From assembly GCA_947034895.1 (NCBI GenBank), contig OX344762.1, positions 79,540,981 to 79,604,980 on the forward strand: a stretch of 64,000 bases of DNA, read 5' to 3'. Position numbers and translations under genes: made by a program. This DNA is from Rhytidiadelphus loreus. Its lineage: Eukaryota; Streptophyta; Bryopsida; Hypnales; Hylocomiaceae. Numbering within the stretch: the stretch's first letter is position 1; each line of letters begins with the position of its first letter. Below the pieces are notes generated by a model that had not been told where the DNA came from, made no database searches, and worked only from the letters and a program-made list of their open reading frames with translations. Below, piece after piece: positions 9,755 through 21,840 of the stretch.

Positions 9755-12700
9755 TTATTGCAACTTACTTCCCCCATCCACGCTGCGTGCCACTTTGATG
9801 AACACATCTTCCAGCGTCGTGTCGGAGAGTCCCCACGCCTTCACCTGCAGACGCTGCTTGGCTTGCTCCACAGCCGTGAAGACGGTGGCCACGCTCACTT
9901 CCGACTTGGGCAGCTCGAATTTCTGCGTGCCGGACAGGCCATAGATGCGCTTGGCGTTGGGAGTCAAGGACTTCGCCAGCTCCATGGCTTCGGACTCTTG
10001 CTCTTGGGGTGTGGTGATGGTGAGCACGTACAGGCCGCCGTATCTTGCAGTCAACTGCCATACATTACATTACAAGCCACATTAGCATTTCATGAACTTC
10101 CAAGATGAATGAGGAAATTAATTTGCTTCTTCTTTGGCAAGTTTTCACTTGCGCTAACTTATATGGAATGATCAAAGGGAGTGTTTGAATGAAAAAAGGG
10201 AATACTTAATCTTGCCTCATACAGTTTAACTAATGAAGTGAGAGAAGGCGAAGTACCTCTTTGGCGTTGCCGATGCAGTGGAGCTCGCCGTTCACAAAAA
10301 TCCCCAGACGGTCACATAAAGCTTCAGCCTCCTCCATGGAATGAGCTGCAATTGCCGTATAGATTAGTGCAAGCTCAAAGAATTCAATAAGAATCCCAAC
10401 CCAGTAATTACTGAAGAAGGCAATTGATGCAAAATAGAGGAGATAGCCTACGTACTTGTGAGAATGATGGCCCGGTCCTGCTTGGATTGCTTCACCACGT
10501 TCCAGAGGTTATACCGAGATGCTGGATCCAGGCCCGTGCTGGGCTCGTCCATGTACACCACCTGCACATTTCACAACATCAGGGTCAGCACAAACTTGGG
10601 CTCCACAAAGCAAGCATTCCAGACCATGGCTCAAAGTGCATTATAAGCCAATTTCAATCACATCAACACGTTTTTTGGTTGCCAGAAATGAGATGCACAA
10701 GCAGTTTCTCCATTTGAAAACTAGGACAGGTATTAATTTTAGTATGATTTTTTTATGTAAAACTTTTCAGTTTAAATTGAAAAAATGCTAATTTAATGGA
10801 GATTTTTCTCGTCATTAAAAGGCCGGTCAGTTGATGACTTACTTGAGGGTTTCCAATGAGAGAGATGGCAACGCTCAGCCTTCGCTTCATACCACCCGAG
10901 TACTTCCGGCACTGCTTGTCAGCTACTCCACTATCCCAAAGATTTACACTCCTCAGGGAGCTTTCCACAGCCTGTGCCAGAAAATACAAAATTCAGTCAT
11001 TGAAGTACTTTAATATTACTGCACATGCAGGTTCACCATCCAGAAAATTCACTATTGTGCTCTATTTTGTAAGTTCGCGGATGAAAAAAATGAGGTTTTT
11101 GCGCTCATGTTTCTGTCAAAAAAATTGTGAGTTTCCATCACTTCGAATAATTATGATAAATACTATGAGAAAACCAAGAAATATAGAAACTGGATTTTTT
11201 GGTAGGTGCATTGGTTTGGTAGGCAGGAGGTTTTGAGTTGGAATTTCATGATTGATAGGGTGAAAATTCACAAACTTCATATATTATTTTTATTGGATTG
11301 ACTTACATCAGTGAGTGCTCGGCCTTTCAAGTTCTTCAAGCGACCATAAAATAGGAGGTGCTCCCGGCCGGTCAGTTGTCCCCACAGCAAACTGCAAAGA
11401 AAAAAAACATCCCACTGACATGAGAGATTTGTCTCCTCCATCTTGCTATGTGATGTTTTATTTGAAGCACTTTTTTAGTGAGTGGGACATTTGGGGATTT
11501 TCTTTTGCTCAATTCTATTCAATTGTTGACCACTGCATGCATTAATTCTGATGATAAAAAAACTTATGTTACACAATATGATGGCAATCCAATTGGACCT
11601 TACGAGTTAACCAACTTTGTAGTGCTAGTACTGTTTTGACTGAATAAAAGAAAAATTTGGAAAAAGAAAGGTAAGGGTAAACGTACTCATGCTGAGGACA
11701 GACACCCATGCAGGAGTAGATATTGTCCATTTCTGTGAGAATGTTCATCCCTTGAATGTAAGCAGTGCCTGAAGTTGGCTTCAAAAACCCGATCATCTGC
11801 AATCAATCAATCAATCAATCAATCATAAGCCAAGCCTCTTCAAGACTGCGTATTAGAAAATAGTATCGAAAACAGTATCGAAAATCTGTTATAAATGAAA
11901 GCAACGGAAGGTGGCCAAGGTACTTGATGACTCACCATATTGATGGAGCTCGTCTTCCCGGCACCATTAGGACCAAGAATGCCGAAGCATTCACCCTTGG
12001 GCACTGCTAGAGAGAATCCGCGGACCGCGTACTTGGGTGGGTTTCCATCCCTGGCAGGATACACCCTCTTCAAATCGTCGCACACAATTGGGTACTCCAG
12101 GCTAGGATTCGCTGCCAGCTCCTCCACAGTTTCCCTCTGAAGAATTCCCACAAAAACAAAGACACATTCTCAAAATGAAATTCAATCCTCTTCAGGAACC
12201 AAAAATCATGCAAATTCGAATTCCATAAATTAAACAAGCTGACAATAAAATGCACAATGTCAAGCAGTAATGCAATTACAGTATTTATGAATATTCTTTA
12301 AACGTACGTGGTCTTTTCGAATGTTTAAGGTATGTGTACTATTATACAAGGGAGTTTATTGCCGATGTTGTCCAACTAGTATACATAAAAATGCAGGTGT
12401 GAAAGTACAACTATATTACAAAAGGGGTTAGTGAAAAAGAATGAATTCAGTGACTGACCTCTCTGGCGACGTCTGGTCGGTCTGCTTTATTCTTCAGATC
12501 TTCAGCGTTGATGTGAGCCATAGACCTCCTGCTCCCAGAGAATCTGCGAGAACGGTTCGGAGTGAGAGCAGGCTCTGCTCCTTTGGTGTGCGTTTGGTCT
12601 CCTTTGCGTTTGAAGCCCAAGAAGAAGAGAGGATGCTTTCGGATGCCATTGTTGGACACCACTTGGTCCAAGTAGATGGTGAGTACCAGGAACACAATCC

Positions 12701-15700
12701 ACTCTACGGCCAAGATGATCATCGCTTCCTTCATCCCGTTCTCCTTGTCCTTCAGATTGCTCCACTTCATGCCCTTCTCGCCCTGAAAACCACATCCATT
12801 TTCACATGACAGTAATTAGTTCAGCACAACGCCAGTTCTTTAATAAGTGTTATCTTAGTGCTATAATTACCTAACTGTGGTCCATTTTTTAATCTTGTTT
12901 CCCATAAATCAGGAGTAGCCAACAGTAGCCAACAGTCAACACTTCACATGGAATTTAGTTCATCACAGGGTTTTCTAATAAAGTGTTAGTGGCTAGGGCA
13001 GTGGAAGTGTTACCGTGTAAACAGCTTTGAATGAATACGCTGCAAGCTCGTAGAGGCCACGATACGTTGCAAAGGGAGGGATGATCTCCAATGCCCTGAC
13101 AACGCTTCCTGCCAGACACAGAACACGTTGAATGTGAATTCTCAATGTTATTGAAAAAAGAAAAAGAAAAGCATTCCTTGATTCCACTGGTTAAGAACCA
13201 AGGAAATAGACTCAAATTCTTTGCAATATTGAGAGAAATAAAAATTGGTGAGGAAATGAAACTGTTTGTGAGATCGATCAACATTAGTATGAAATTTGAA
13301 TGGAGCTAGAATGCCAGAGCCGTCTACTTACTGCTGGTGTTCTGGTCCACGACAAAATTTTCGAAGAGGAAGCCACCCAGTAGACCAGATCCAAACACGT
13401 ATAGGTACCCGAACACTGCCATCCGAATACAGATGAACAACAGTCACGTAGAGTCAGGAAAATAACTTCTTCACAATTTGTAAGAAAAATTCGTAAACAG
13501 ATTCCAACCAAAAGATATAAGGCTGCTTTTCTAGAAACCAAACAGAACGTGTGACTTTTACAACTGATTCACCATTGAAAGCGGTTCCAAAAACTTTGAG
13601 AACCTCTCGACAAATCCGAGCAGAGAGAAGAAAAAGGTTGACAATTAAACCTGTAGCAGTTTTAGCATTTTGGAAGATATTCGATATCAGAAAAGCTAGC
13701 GAAATAATCATGTTGATGTACAGAAAGAAGAACAGAACTTGAATGCTGTAGTCATTTTTCGTGAAGAAAGCGAGTCCTGTGAAACCCACCCACCAAATTG
13801 AAATCAGATTCTGAATCCATGGGTCGAATTCGAAGTAAACCACGATGAGCCTGTTGATAACTTTACAAGTAATTTATTATTTAACAAAGAGGACAATGTA
13901 CGACTTACGAGCAATGGAGCCGAATATGATGAAGCAGACCATGTAAACAGAAAAGAGCACAAGATAATAAATGTAGGTGATCATCCAGTAAGCACTATCA
14001 CTGAGACCGTGCATTTTCATCATCATCCGGAGATGGAACTGCTTTTCGTACACTATCGCAGTCAGCACCACCTGCAACATAGCATTATTCACAGATTCAG
14101 GTTACCACGGATTACTTGAAACTAGAGAATATAGTTTTCAGAATCATAAGAAGGAAGACATGTTTAAAAAGAAAAAAGTTGATAGAAAAAGTTGGTTGAT
14201 GAAAAAGGGTACAGATTCTTACAGCAAACAGAAAGCCCAAGACCCACATGTAGAAAAGAGGCCCAAGAAGCGATGCAAAATCAAGACGCAATCTAGAGTC
14301 TGGCTTCGGCATCTCCTTTACAAACAGAAGCGGCAGTGCTGCTGTTTCGCCCAACTTGAAGCGCAAGAAGGCTTGTGATGCCTGCAATTCAGCACATTGA
14401 AATATAAAACAATGTTCGTTAATTATTCATAATATTTGTCAAAAATCTACAAAGTCATGTGCACCTTTTGCTGTCTAATTATCACACATGTATTCCAATT
14501 ACAGCCTTCAATATTAAAATACATTCTGCTTCTAACTAAAGCTACACAGCTATCCCATACCTTTCCAAGTATCTTTGATGTTCAGTTTTGTGAGAAAATG
14601 ATGGAAAAGAATTTTCAGCATAATAAGCAGCTTTCAAATTATACGCTCCCACTTAACGAAAAGAGGTGAGTTTACAGATTATGTTTCTCCTAAATACTTG
14701 GGAGGCACAAGCAAGTCCTTCCCGTTAGAAGATGAAGGACAAAAGAAGAACTAACCATGTTCATGGATTTTGACACACGTTGGAGATAAGATGGCTGCGA
14801 ATCCGTCCGGTTGGAATACGTATCATTGTACCAGACGTTCACATCAAACACGGCTGCGCTCGTGCTGCCGAAGTCGTAAGCTGCAATTCATCAAACGCAC
14901 ATGCTCTGTCAAGTCTCCACTTCATTCTCATCCCATAAGATCCACATAGGCATATGCCTGTGAACATTGTATACAGTTGCTTGGAAAATTTTGCAAGCTC
15001 ATTCTGTGAATCAGAAGCTCATAAGTCACCTTGAACCTGAACCCCATGGAGTAGGAAAACATGAGACTTACCAACTGGATATTCACCAATCTTATCGTTA
15101 TTGGTGATTCGGTATCCATGATAAAGCATGCTGTTGATAGCGGAAACATTGCCGCGCCACAACATACTTGTGCCCAAGCATTCAAACTCTGCACCGTCTA
15201 GAATTATCAGTCTTAAGAAAAGACATACTAGAACTGAATCAGCAACATTTTTCAAACGGAAAGAAAGAAATCGTTAACCTAATCATTAAGCTAAAGACCA
15301 CAAAGATATTGATGTGTATCAAAGAGAATGAATGTATTCATTCCAACCTTTGTTGATAACGAACCCCGCGCCAGCATTGAATGTAAAATTGGAGCTGCTG
15401 TCTTGCGACCCCACGCAAGTTGGTCGATCCACCACGATGGGGTCAGGGGAAGTGAATCCTGGCTCAATTAGAAGATTCGTCCACGGCAGCTCATCTGTAC
15501 CCTGGATCCAACATTTCGTGACTTCATGTCAAAACACTGCCAAATGGAGTGCAAGCAATTTGACATTAGTCCAGCATAATTTGGTTCATCGCTTCACTTG
15601 CATAACATAAGTTGCTCTATGAGTGCACCCATCTTTGTGAACTCCTGACAACATATAAATAATGCAGAGGCTCAACGAATATGGAGTGCAACAATACGCT

Positions 15701-17367
15701 ACTCCTGCTCGCTCGATCACAAGTGTCAAGTGAAGGAGACATCGAAGAGATTGACAACAAGGGCTTCCTTCTTCAACTTGAATCTGAACCAACGCTAGTT
15801 ATCCATGGAAAAGCCAGTTGCGCATCACATTTCTCACAACCGAAAACTTGGCCACATGAGAGCACAGATTTTCAAACTTACCAAGACTACTTGGGAGAGC
15901 GAATACGCCGAATCGGAGAAGTTAAGTGCAGAGGTGCTCAACAAGAAGTTCGCCATGGCTGTCACAAAAACCGTCCATCACAAGTTCACAATCCCTTACG
16001 AAAGCCAATCCAGTTGAACAAGGGTCAAACCAGACACCTCAAGACCTAATCAATAGTTTACAATATAGGGACTCCATTAACCATACAGTATAGAAACGAA
16101 GCAAGACTGCTTACAATCAGCCATGGATTTGTTGGTTCCAGTATACGGAATAGCCGTAACACAAGTCCCGGCTTGTTGGCACTCCACCCCCTGGTTCAAA
16201 TCCGGGACTAGGTCGGTCCGGTAAGCCCGGTACTTGGGTCCAGGAGTCTGCAGCAGCGCCGGCCATGGAGCAGGGTTGGCAACACCGCAATACGGCGCCT
16301 CGTTGTCATCAGAATACTCTAGTCCACATTGCTTCACACAGGGGCCGCCGTTGGGGTTGGGCACGCATTCGCACCCGCACTTGAACGTGCTGCCGAAGAC
16401 CCCGTTCACCACGGCTTGAATGATCACAAGGATCAACACCAGGGTGATTGGGAACAATACCAAGCAGCAGTTCGTTCGCCAGTTCCGTTTCTGCAACCAG
16501 ACCCCATTCTCAGTCAAATTCTCTCAAAATCCTAAACCACACTCCCAAACACTTCTAGTGCTTCAAAAATCAGTTGTAATTCAAGCCCAAATTGAAGCCC
16601 GAATTCAAGGATTCGAAGCAACCACTTCGTGTACGAAAGCAAAACTATTGGGATCCAAATCACTGGCGATTATCAGCCCAACCGATGGGATTCAGGTCAG
16701 GTCAGGTCGCGCAGGCTGTGACACGACGACGGAAACGAGAATATTGAATAATCCGTCAATGAATTTTCATAACTTCAGATCCCTCCAGTCAATCTTACAT
16801 CGTTATCTACTTTATTTCCTTATATGTCTATCCATCTTCCCTCCCACTCTGAGCCGACCTTACCGCCTTTCATCCTCCACCCGCAATATAACTGCCTAAC
16901 TTCCTTCAGGTTCCTGGACAAATTCTCTCAATCGTAAACCACGCACGTTTCCAAAAGCTAGTGTGCGCTACAAAAGCAGTTACATTTCAAGCCCGAATTT
17001 AAGCCCGGATCCAAGTATTTGAAGCAACCACTTCGTGTACGAAAGCAAAACTATTGGCACCGAAATCACTGATGGTTACCAGTCCCACAGACGGGATTCA
17101 GGTCAGGTTGCGCAGACTGCGACACGACTACGAAATGGAGTAAGGAATGCATGGGAGCAAGCAATTAACTGTTGAAATCTACAGGATCCACGCAGTGTGT
17201 GCATTACGAGTAGCCACCGACGAAAGATGACAAGCAGTGGAATGGCTCGCAGCTAGAAATTATACCTGAAACGTAAGATTTTTGCGAAAGAGTGCATTGG
17301 CTTGACTCCGTTTGGAAGTGCGCCGCAGAGGCGCATCCACCGCTCGCCCAGACTCCGGGTCATTCAT
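9755..17367 (-). CDS. ABCA-subfamily (half-size) ABC transporter
   Basis: Eighteen exons join in frame to 973 residues: 17266-17367, 16115-16490, 15348-15494, 15072-15188, 14756-14880, 14223-14381, 13909-14071, 13651-13860, 13332-13415, 13014-13108, 12459-12782, 11936-12136, 11687-11796, 11307-11391, 10843-10971, 10456-10561, 10257-10345, 9755-10054. Order: a cytosolic start ending NALFRKNLTFQ, first membrane helix, a Cys-rich lumenal or extracellular loop, five or so helices (YVFGSGLLGG), then one nucleotide-binding domain. In that domain are Walker A GPNGAGKT (689-696), Q-loop PQH (Q736), signature YSGGMKRRLSV (790-800), Walker B VVYMDEPSTGLDP (810-822) and the H-loop His (846). One membrane domain plus one ATPase domain at about 970 residues is the usual plant half-size ABCA form (ABCA2-12 type), which must dimerise. 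ABCA proteins move lipids; plant members are linked to fatty-acid or acyl lipid supply at the endoplasmic reticulum, but the substrate here is unknown. All catalytic motifs are intact. The exon 2-3 join (D/Y) is the least certain. Confidence 0.95.
16514..17135. repeat. Direct duplication inside ABCA intron 1
   Basis: About 16514-16735 and 16918-17135 are two diverged direct copies, offset about 404 bp. Shared blocks include CAAATTCTCTC, GAAGCAACCACTTCGTGTAC, GAAAGCAAAACTATTGG and GGGATTCAGGTCAGG. The first copy begins almost at the acceptor of exon 2. The duplication enlarges intron 1 and does not touch coding sequence. Confidence 0.75.
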
Positions 17368-18550
17368 CGTGGCCCCTCCAGCACCACAATTCCACAACCA
17401 AGTGAACCAACTCAACCCACTACCGCTCAACAAGCCCCACCCAAATCAAACCCAGTCCCAAAGACCAAATCTGTTCCCACCACTGCTTCTACAATTAGTG
17501 ACAAAATGCAACCCAACAATCCCCAAGATCCACTCTTTGGGGTCCTCACTACCAAACTAGAATGCAACCCGAGCAATCCCAAAGGCAAATCTTTGTAATC
17601 CTCCCTATCGTTTCCACAACTAGTGACCACCTAGTCGAAATGCCACCCAACTATCCCAACCACCAAATTGTGGGGATCTCCAACTGGTGACTACCAAGTT
17701 CGAATGCAACCCAAATCTTTGGAATCCTCACTACTGCTTCCCCAACTGGTGACGGCCGAACTAGACTGCAAACCCCAACAGCCAAATCCAGCTTCCAGTG
17801 CTTCCCAGTGCTTGTCAACGGCTCCCGTCGTCACCGCTGCATCACCACTGCACGGCTGTCCTTGGCCTTGATCCTGGCCTTGTTGTTAGCCTTTGATTGT
17901 CCTCAAACTCCAGTTGCAGTTGCGAATTATACTAGCAATCCATACACCCAGCGTTTCGATGCAACAGCCAGTCCGTGTGGACCAAATTTCAGCCGTTTTC
18001 CTGGTGTGTTCGTGGTCGTGGACGTTGAGTTTCTGAATGCGTGTACCGCCCGGAATACTCGTGAACGTTTCTGGTGAGCCTGGATTGTGTGTGCAGATGG
18101 AGGAAGGTTCGGAGGAGGTTCGCGTGTTTCTGCTACGAAAGGAAGCACTCATGGGGTGAGATTTGGCGGTACAGTGATTCAAGCATGATTTCCCAGTCCG
18201 GAGCGAGAGCGAGCGAGAGAGAAAGAGAAAGCGACTGTACGTGAGAGAGAGCTAGAGATCGGCACTTTCAATGGGTTAGTTAAGAGAGTACGACAGTAAT
18301 GCAATGGATTAATGACCCTGGCTTTGAATGAGCTCGCAATAAAAATTTCAGTGAAGAAGGTGAAAGTCCGGCACTTTGGCGTAAAGAGATGCACGACCGT
18401 GGATTCGCGAGCGCGGTCCGTTGCTCCGCTCTTACCGTTCCGCTCCGCAATCTCCACCACGACACCTGCAGTGAAGGTGACGGCGTTGAAGTTGGCCACT
18501 CGGTGAAGGGAGGGGCTCCCAAGACCGACACTTTTCCTGCCCCTACCTAC
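17368..18550 (-). promoter_or_regulatory. 5' region of the ABCA gene with degenerate minisatellite
   Basis: Less AT-rich than the DNA beyond it. Bases about 17440-17780 hold three or four diverged copies of a unit containing ACTAGTGAC/ACTGGTGAC, GAATGCAACCC and GGAATCCTCACTAC. A GA-rich tract (GAGCGAGAGAGAAAGAGAAA) lies at about 18204-18225. Several overlapping frames on both strands (17302-18531) look like consequences of composition and not a gene. Promoter position not defined. Confidence 0.35.
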
Positions 18551-18689
18551 AGTAGTGAAATGATGTTTCCTGGGGTAAAAAAAATTACCCTTCTAAAAAG
18601 AAAAATCCAAACCAAGTTTGTTTGTTTCTCTTTTAATATTCTATGAATTTTTGAAGCGGAAAAGATTGGGTACTTGCTCATGCCACTCG

Positions 18690-19005
18690 GTTTCTCTTTA
18701 CACTTGAAAGAGACCGACTATCTATTATCTTGATTATGAATGTTTCCTAGAGCTTACTACTAGAGCTATAGGAAACACTGATGAAGTATGTCCAAGTATG
18801 TTGAAAAAGAAACTTCTTATCTATTTTTCAACAATGCCACTAGTATGGTCACTTGGTGCTTCGTGCATGATTATTGTTCAACGCTTTTAGAAGTAGAATG
18901 GAAAGAAAAAAGGAAAATTGCAAAAATGATAATTTGGTGTCTAGATTCTACTCATATTATAGTTTATTTTGCCATAGCCATTAAAATTCAACATTTATAG
19001 ATTGT
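18690..19005. repeat. Dispersed repeat, unoccupied copy of the CACTA target
   Basis: This matches the sequence flanking the CACTA-type element (24790-24839 plus 26574-26800): AGCTTACTA, GATGAAGTA, TCCAA, TTCTTCAACAATGC-like, TGGTCACTAGGTGCTTC-like, ATAGTTTATTTTGCCA. Here the flanking blocks are continuous, so this copy lacks the insertion. Nature of the repeat unknown. Confidence 0.7.
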
Positions 19006-20464
19006 TAGGGGTTAAGAAATCATCCTTGAAGCACCACATACTTCAGTTTTTATATGGTTTCCATAAAGAACTCGTCACTCCCTTGCATTGATTACTCTTG
19101 AGAGCTTATAGAAGTTCTAGGTGAACAAAGGACCAAATGCAAATGACTCAAAATGGTGGGTGGCATTGTTGGATTCATTATAATGATTGGAGGAATATTT
19201 ATGTTTATTGCAATGGTCAAGGAAATTTTTATATAATTATAAATTTGTGGAAGTAAAATTTCATATAATTTTGAAATTGCTAAATCTTTAAAAAAATTCA
19301 ATTTCAATTTCAATTATAGAATACATTAATCTTTAAAGGTCACATGAAGTCACACAAATAATCATTTAGTGTATTTTGAAAGCTTGTGTCTTTCAAAGAA
19401 TGAAGTAGAAGCTTAAACAAATATAGAGAATTTTTTTTGAATATGGAAGATGAATGATAGTGACTACAGTCCACAATTAATTCAATTAGACTAGTGTGTT
19501 CACAATAATAACACTAACTCACTTTAAATTTTGTGAGTATTTTAAATAAAATCAATATAATATGGTCTACATTATTTTCACACTAACTCAATTAGTATGA
19601 ATTGTCATCCAACTATCATTTACTAAATTCATTGGCATCCATTTACATTCATTCCATTTTGTCTAAAATACATCCAAATGTTTGCACTAATTATACCACA
19701 TTCATCCAATTTAGTATGCAGGGGCTTATGCACTTATTCAAACTCTTACACTAATTATGAATTAGCTTGTGTAGTGAAGTTTAAAATTATGTATATTGAC
19801 AACGTGATATTATGGATGTTAGCAAAGTGTATTGATCCCAAAGATGTACTGAAATTCATTCCTAAACCCTCTCAAATACCACTTTTAATACCAACTAAAG
19901 TGCAAATATACCACTAAGTTACCAACTAATGGTTCATTTAATCCATATTATTAAAAAAATTACTCATATGGGAATAAAGTTTTTTTCTTTATGCTAAATT
20001 TTACCAAATCTCACAAGAAAATAGTAAGCAACCTCTTATGTCATGTTCCTCTAAATATTCTTCAATGAATTGAAGACAAGGAAGGGATTATTGTTCTTTA
20101 GAAAAACAACTCTCCATGAGAATCATTTGATGGTTATCAACCATCTTCAACAACAATTTTAAGTTTTTGAAATTAGACATTCTCGATGAATAGAAGTGTT
20201 CAATCCAAAACCATCACCTTCCTAAGAACATCATGAAATAGTATTGAAAATTTTCATCTCGACAAAATATTGGAACATTGCCGTTTTGTCACAACAAATC
20301 TTTGATTGTCTCACTAGTGCAACTTGCTATTTTGTTGTCCAACTAACTACAAGGCTCCTAGTGGACCAAAGCAAAAAGAATGTCCATCATCACCAATCCA
20401 ATGAATTATTTGTAGAAGAAAAAAGTGTTACTAGAGTTGTTGTCCCCAACAAAACTAGTGTGTG
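19006..20464. other. AT-rich non-coding, nothing recognised
   Basis: Only short frames without splice context or family resemblance. Confidence 0.45.
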
Positions 20465-20710
20465 ATGTGTCGTTGCCATAGTCAAACTAAAACTAAAAGT
20501 AATTTTCTATTTTTTTAACTCATAAAACCTTCCAAATTTAACATCTTTTTTGCCTTGAGTAAGAATGCCGTGAAACAAAGCCTATGCACCCCTCCTCACT
20601 AATGGCTTTATGACAATACCAAGAACATGACCGGAGGACGTACAATCCCAAAGATCTCAATGTAACAACCAAACCAAACCAACATCATAACTTAAGGTAT
20701 GACTAAGGTA
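20465..20710 (+). repeat. Unit 1 of a ~240-bp repeat family
   Basis: Reads GTTGCCATAGTC, AAAAGTAATTTTCTA, CAAAGCCTATGCACCCCTCC, ATGGCTTT, ACCAAGAACA, AGATCTCAATGTAACAACCA in that order. The same order recurs in the tandem block at 21110-21840 and the single unit at 27885-28125. No coding frame is conserved. Confidence 0.75.
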
Positions 20711-21109
20711 GGAGTCTTTGAAATGGAGCGAGCATTAAGAGTGGACCCTATAAATGGTTGTGAAATGGCCAAACGGTAGTTCATAAATTGACCTCTATAG
20801 TCATTGAATGAATCAAGGAAAAACTATTATTAATTGCAGGAGTCAATCATTCTCTTTACTTTCCCATTTTTCTTTAGAAGTTGCAAGTGAACAATTTATG
20901 GATGACCTAGGGATATAAATAGGGAACTATGACACAATTCCTTTGAAAATCCATAAGTAATTCAAAAATGCTTCAAAAAATATGAAACCGCTTGTGTTAG
21001 ATTCCTCTTCTATTTTTTTTTGTCTGAAAAATGAGCTAAAAATATTTCCATTTAAGAAAATAAATGAAAAAGGCGGATCAGCCCTAAGATGAGCCATTTC
21101 AGAGCCTCC

Positions 21110-21840
21110 TACCTTAGTGTGCCTTGTGTTGTTGCCACATCTAAAATAAAAATAAAAGTAATTTTTTAATTTGTAATTTGTAAAAACTTTGAAATTCAAT
21201 ATCTTTCTTTAGTCAATTGGAATGCCTATGAAACAAACTCCATGCACCCTTCCTCATAGAGGGATTTCCAATGTTACCAAGAACACAACCGAACATTTTG
21301 GGCATGCAATCCAAAAGATTTCACCATAACAAGCAAACAAAACAAAACAACTTAATCTAAGGTTTTGACTAGTGCGCCCAATGCCGTTCCCACAACCAAA
21401 ATAAATATAATTTTTTAATTCATAAAAACTTTGAAATTCAATATATTTTCTTCCGTGAGTCAGAATGTTACGAAACAAAGCATGTACACCCCTCCTTGCT
21501 AAGGGCTTTCTGATGGTACCAAAAACGCGCTCAGGAGATGCACGGGCTAGGAGATCTCACTATAACAAAAAAGACAAACAACCAAACTTAAGGTGTGGAC
21601 TAGTGTACCCCCATGCCATTGCCACAACCAAAATGTAAGTAAAAGTAATTTTCTAATTCACATAAAAACTTTGAAATTCAATAACTTTTACACCATATAT
21701 ATCCAAATGCCACAAAACAAAGCCCATGCACCCCTCCTTATCAAGGGCTTTCCGATGGTACCAAGCACACAATTAAAGGACAAACGATCCAAGAGATCTC
21801 ACCGTAACAAACAAAACAAACAACTAGCCTAACTTCAAGG
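21110..21840 (+). repeat. Tandem block, three units of the ~240-bp repeat
   Basis: Three consecutive units start at about 21120, 21380 and 21610. Each opens with a TGCCxTTGCCACA-like block, then AAAAGTAATTTT, AAACTTTGAAATTCAATA, a GCACCCxTCCT block, a GGTACCAAGxACAC block and AAGAGATCTCACxxTAACAA. Divergence between units is moderate, so the array is old. Confidence 0.75.

Noticed and set aside
10424..12809. Plus-strand frames opposite the ABCA exons
   Set aside because: They are antisense shadows of GC-richer coding exons.
17302..18531. Many plus- and minus-strand frames upstream of the ABCA gene
   Set aside because: The region is a degenerate minisatellite and GA-rich leader; frames conflict and show no motif.
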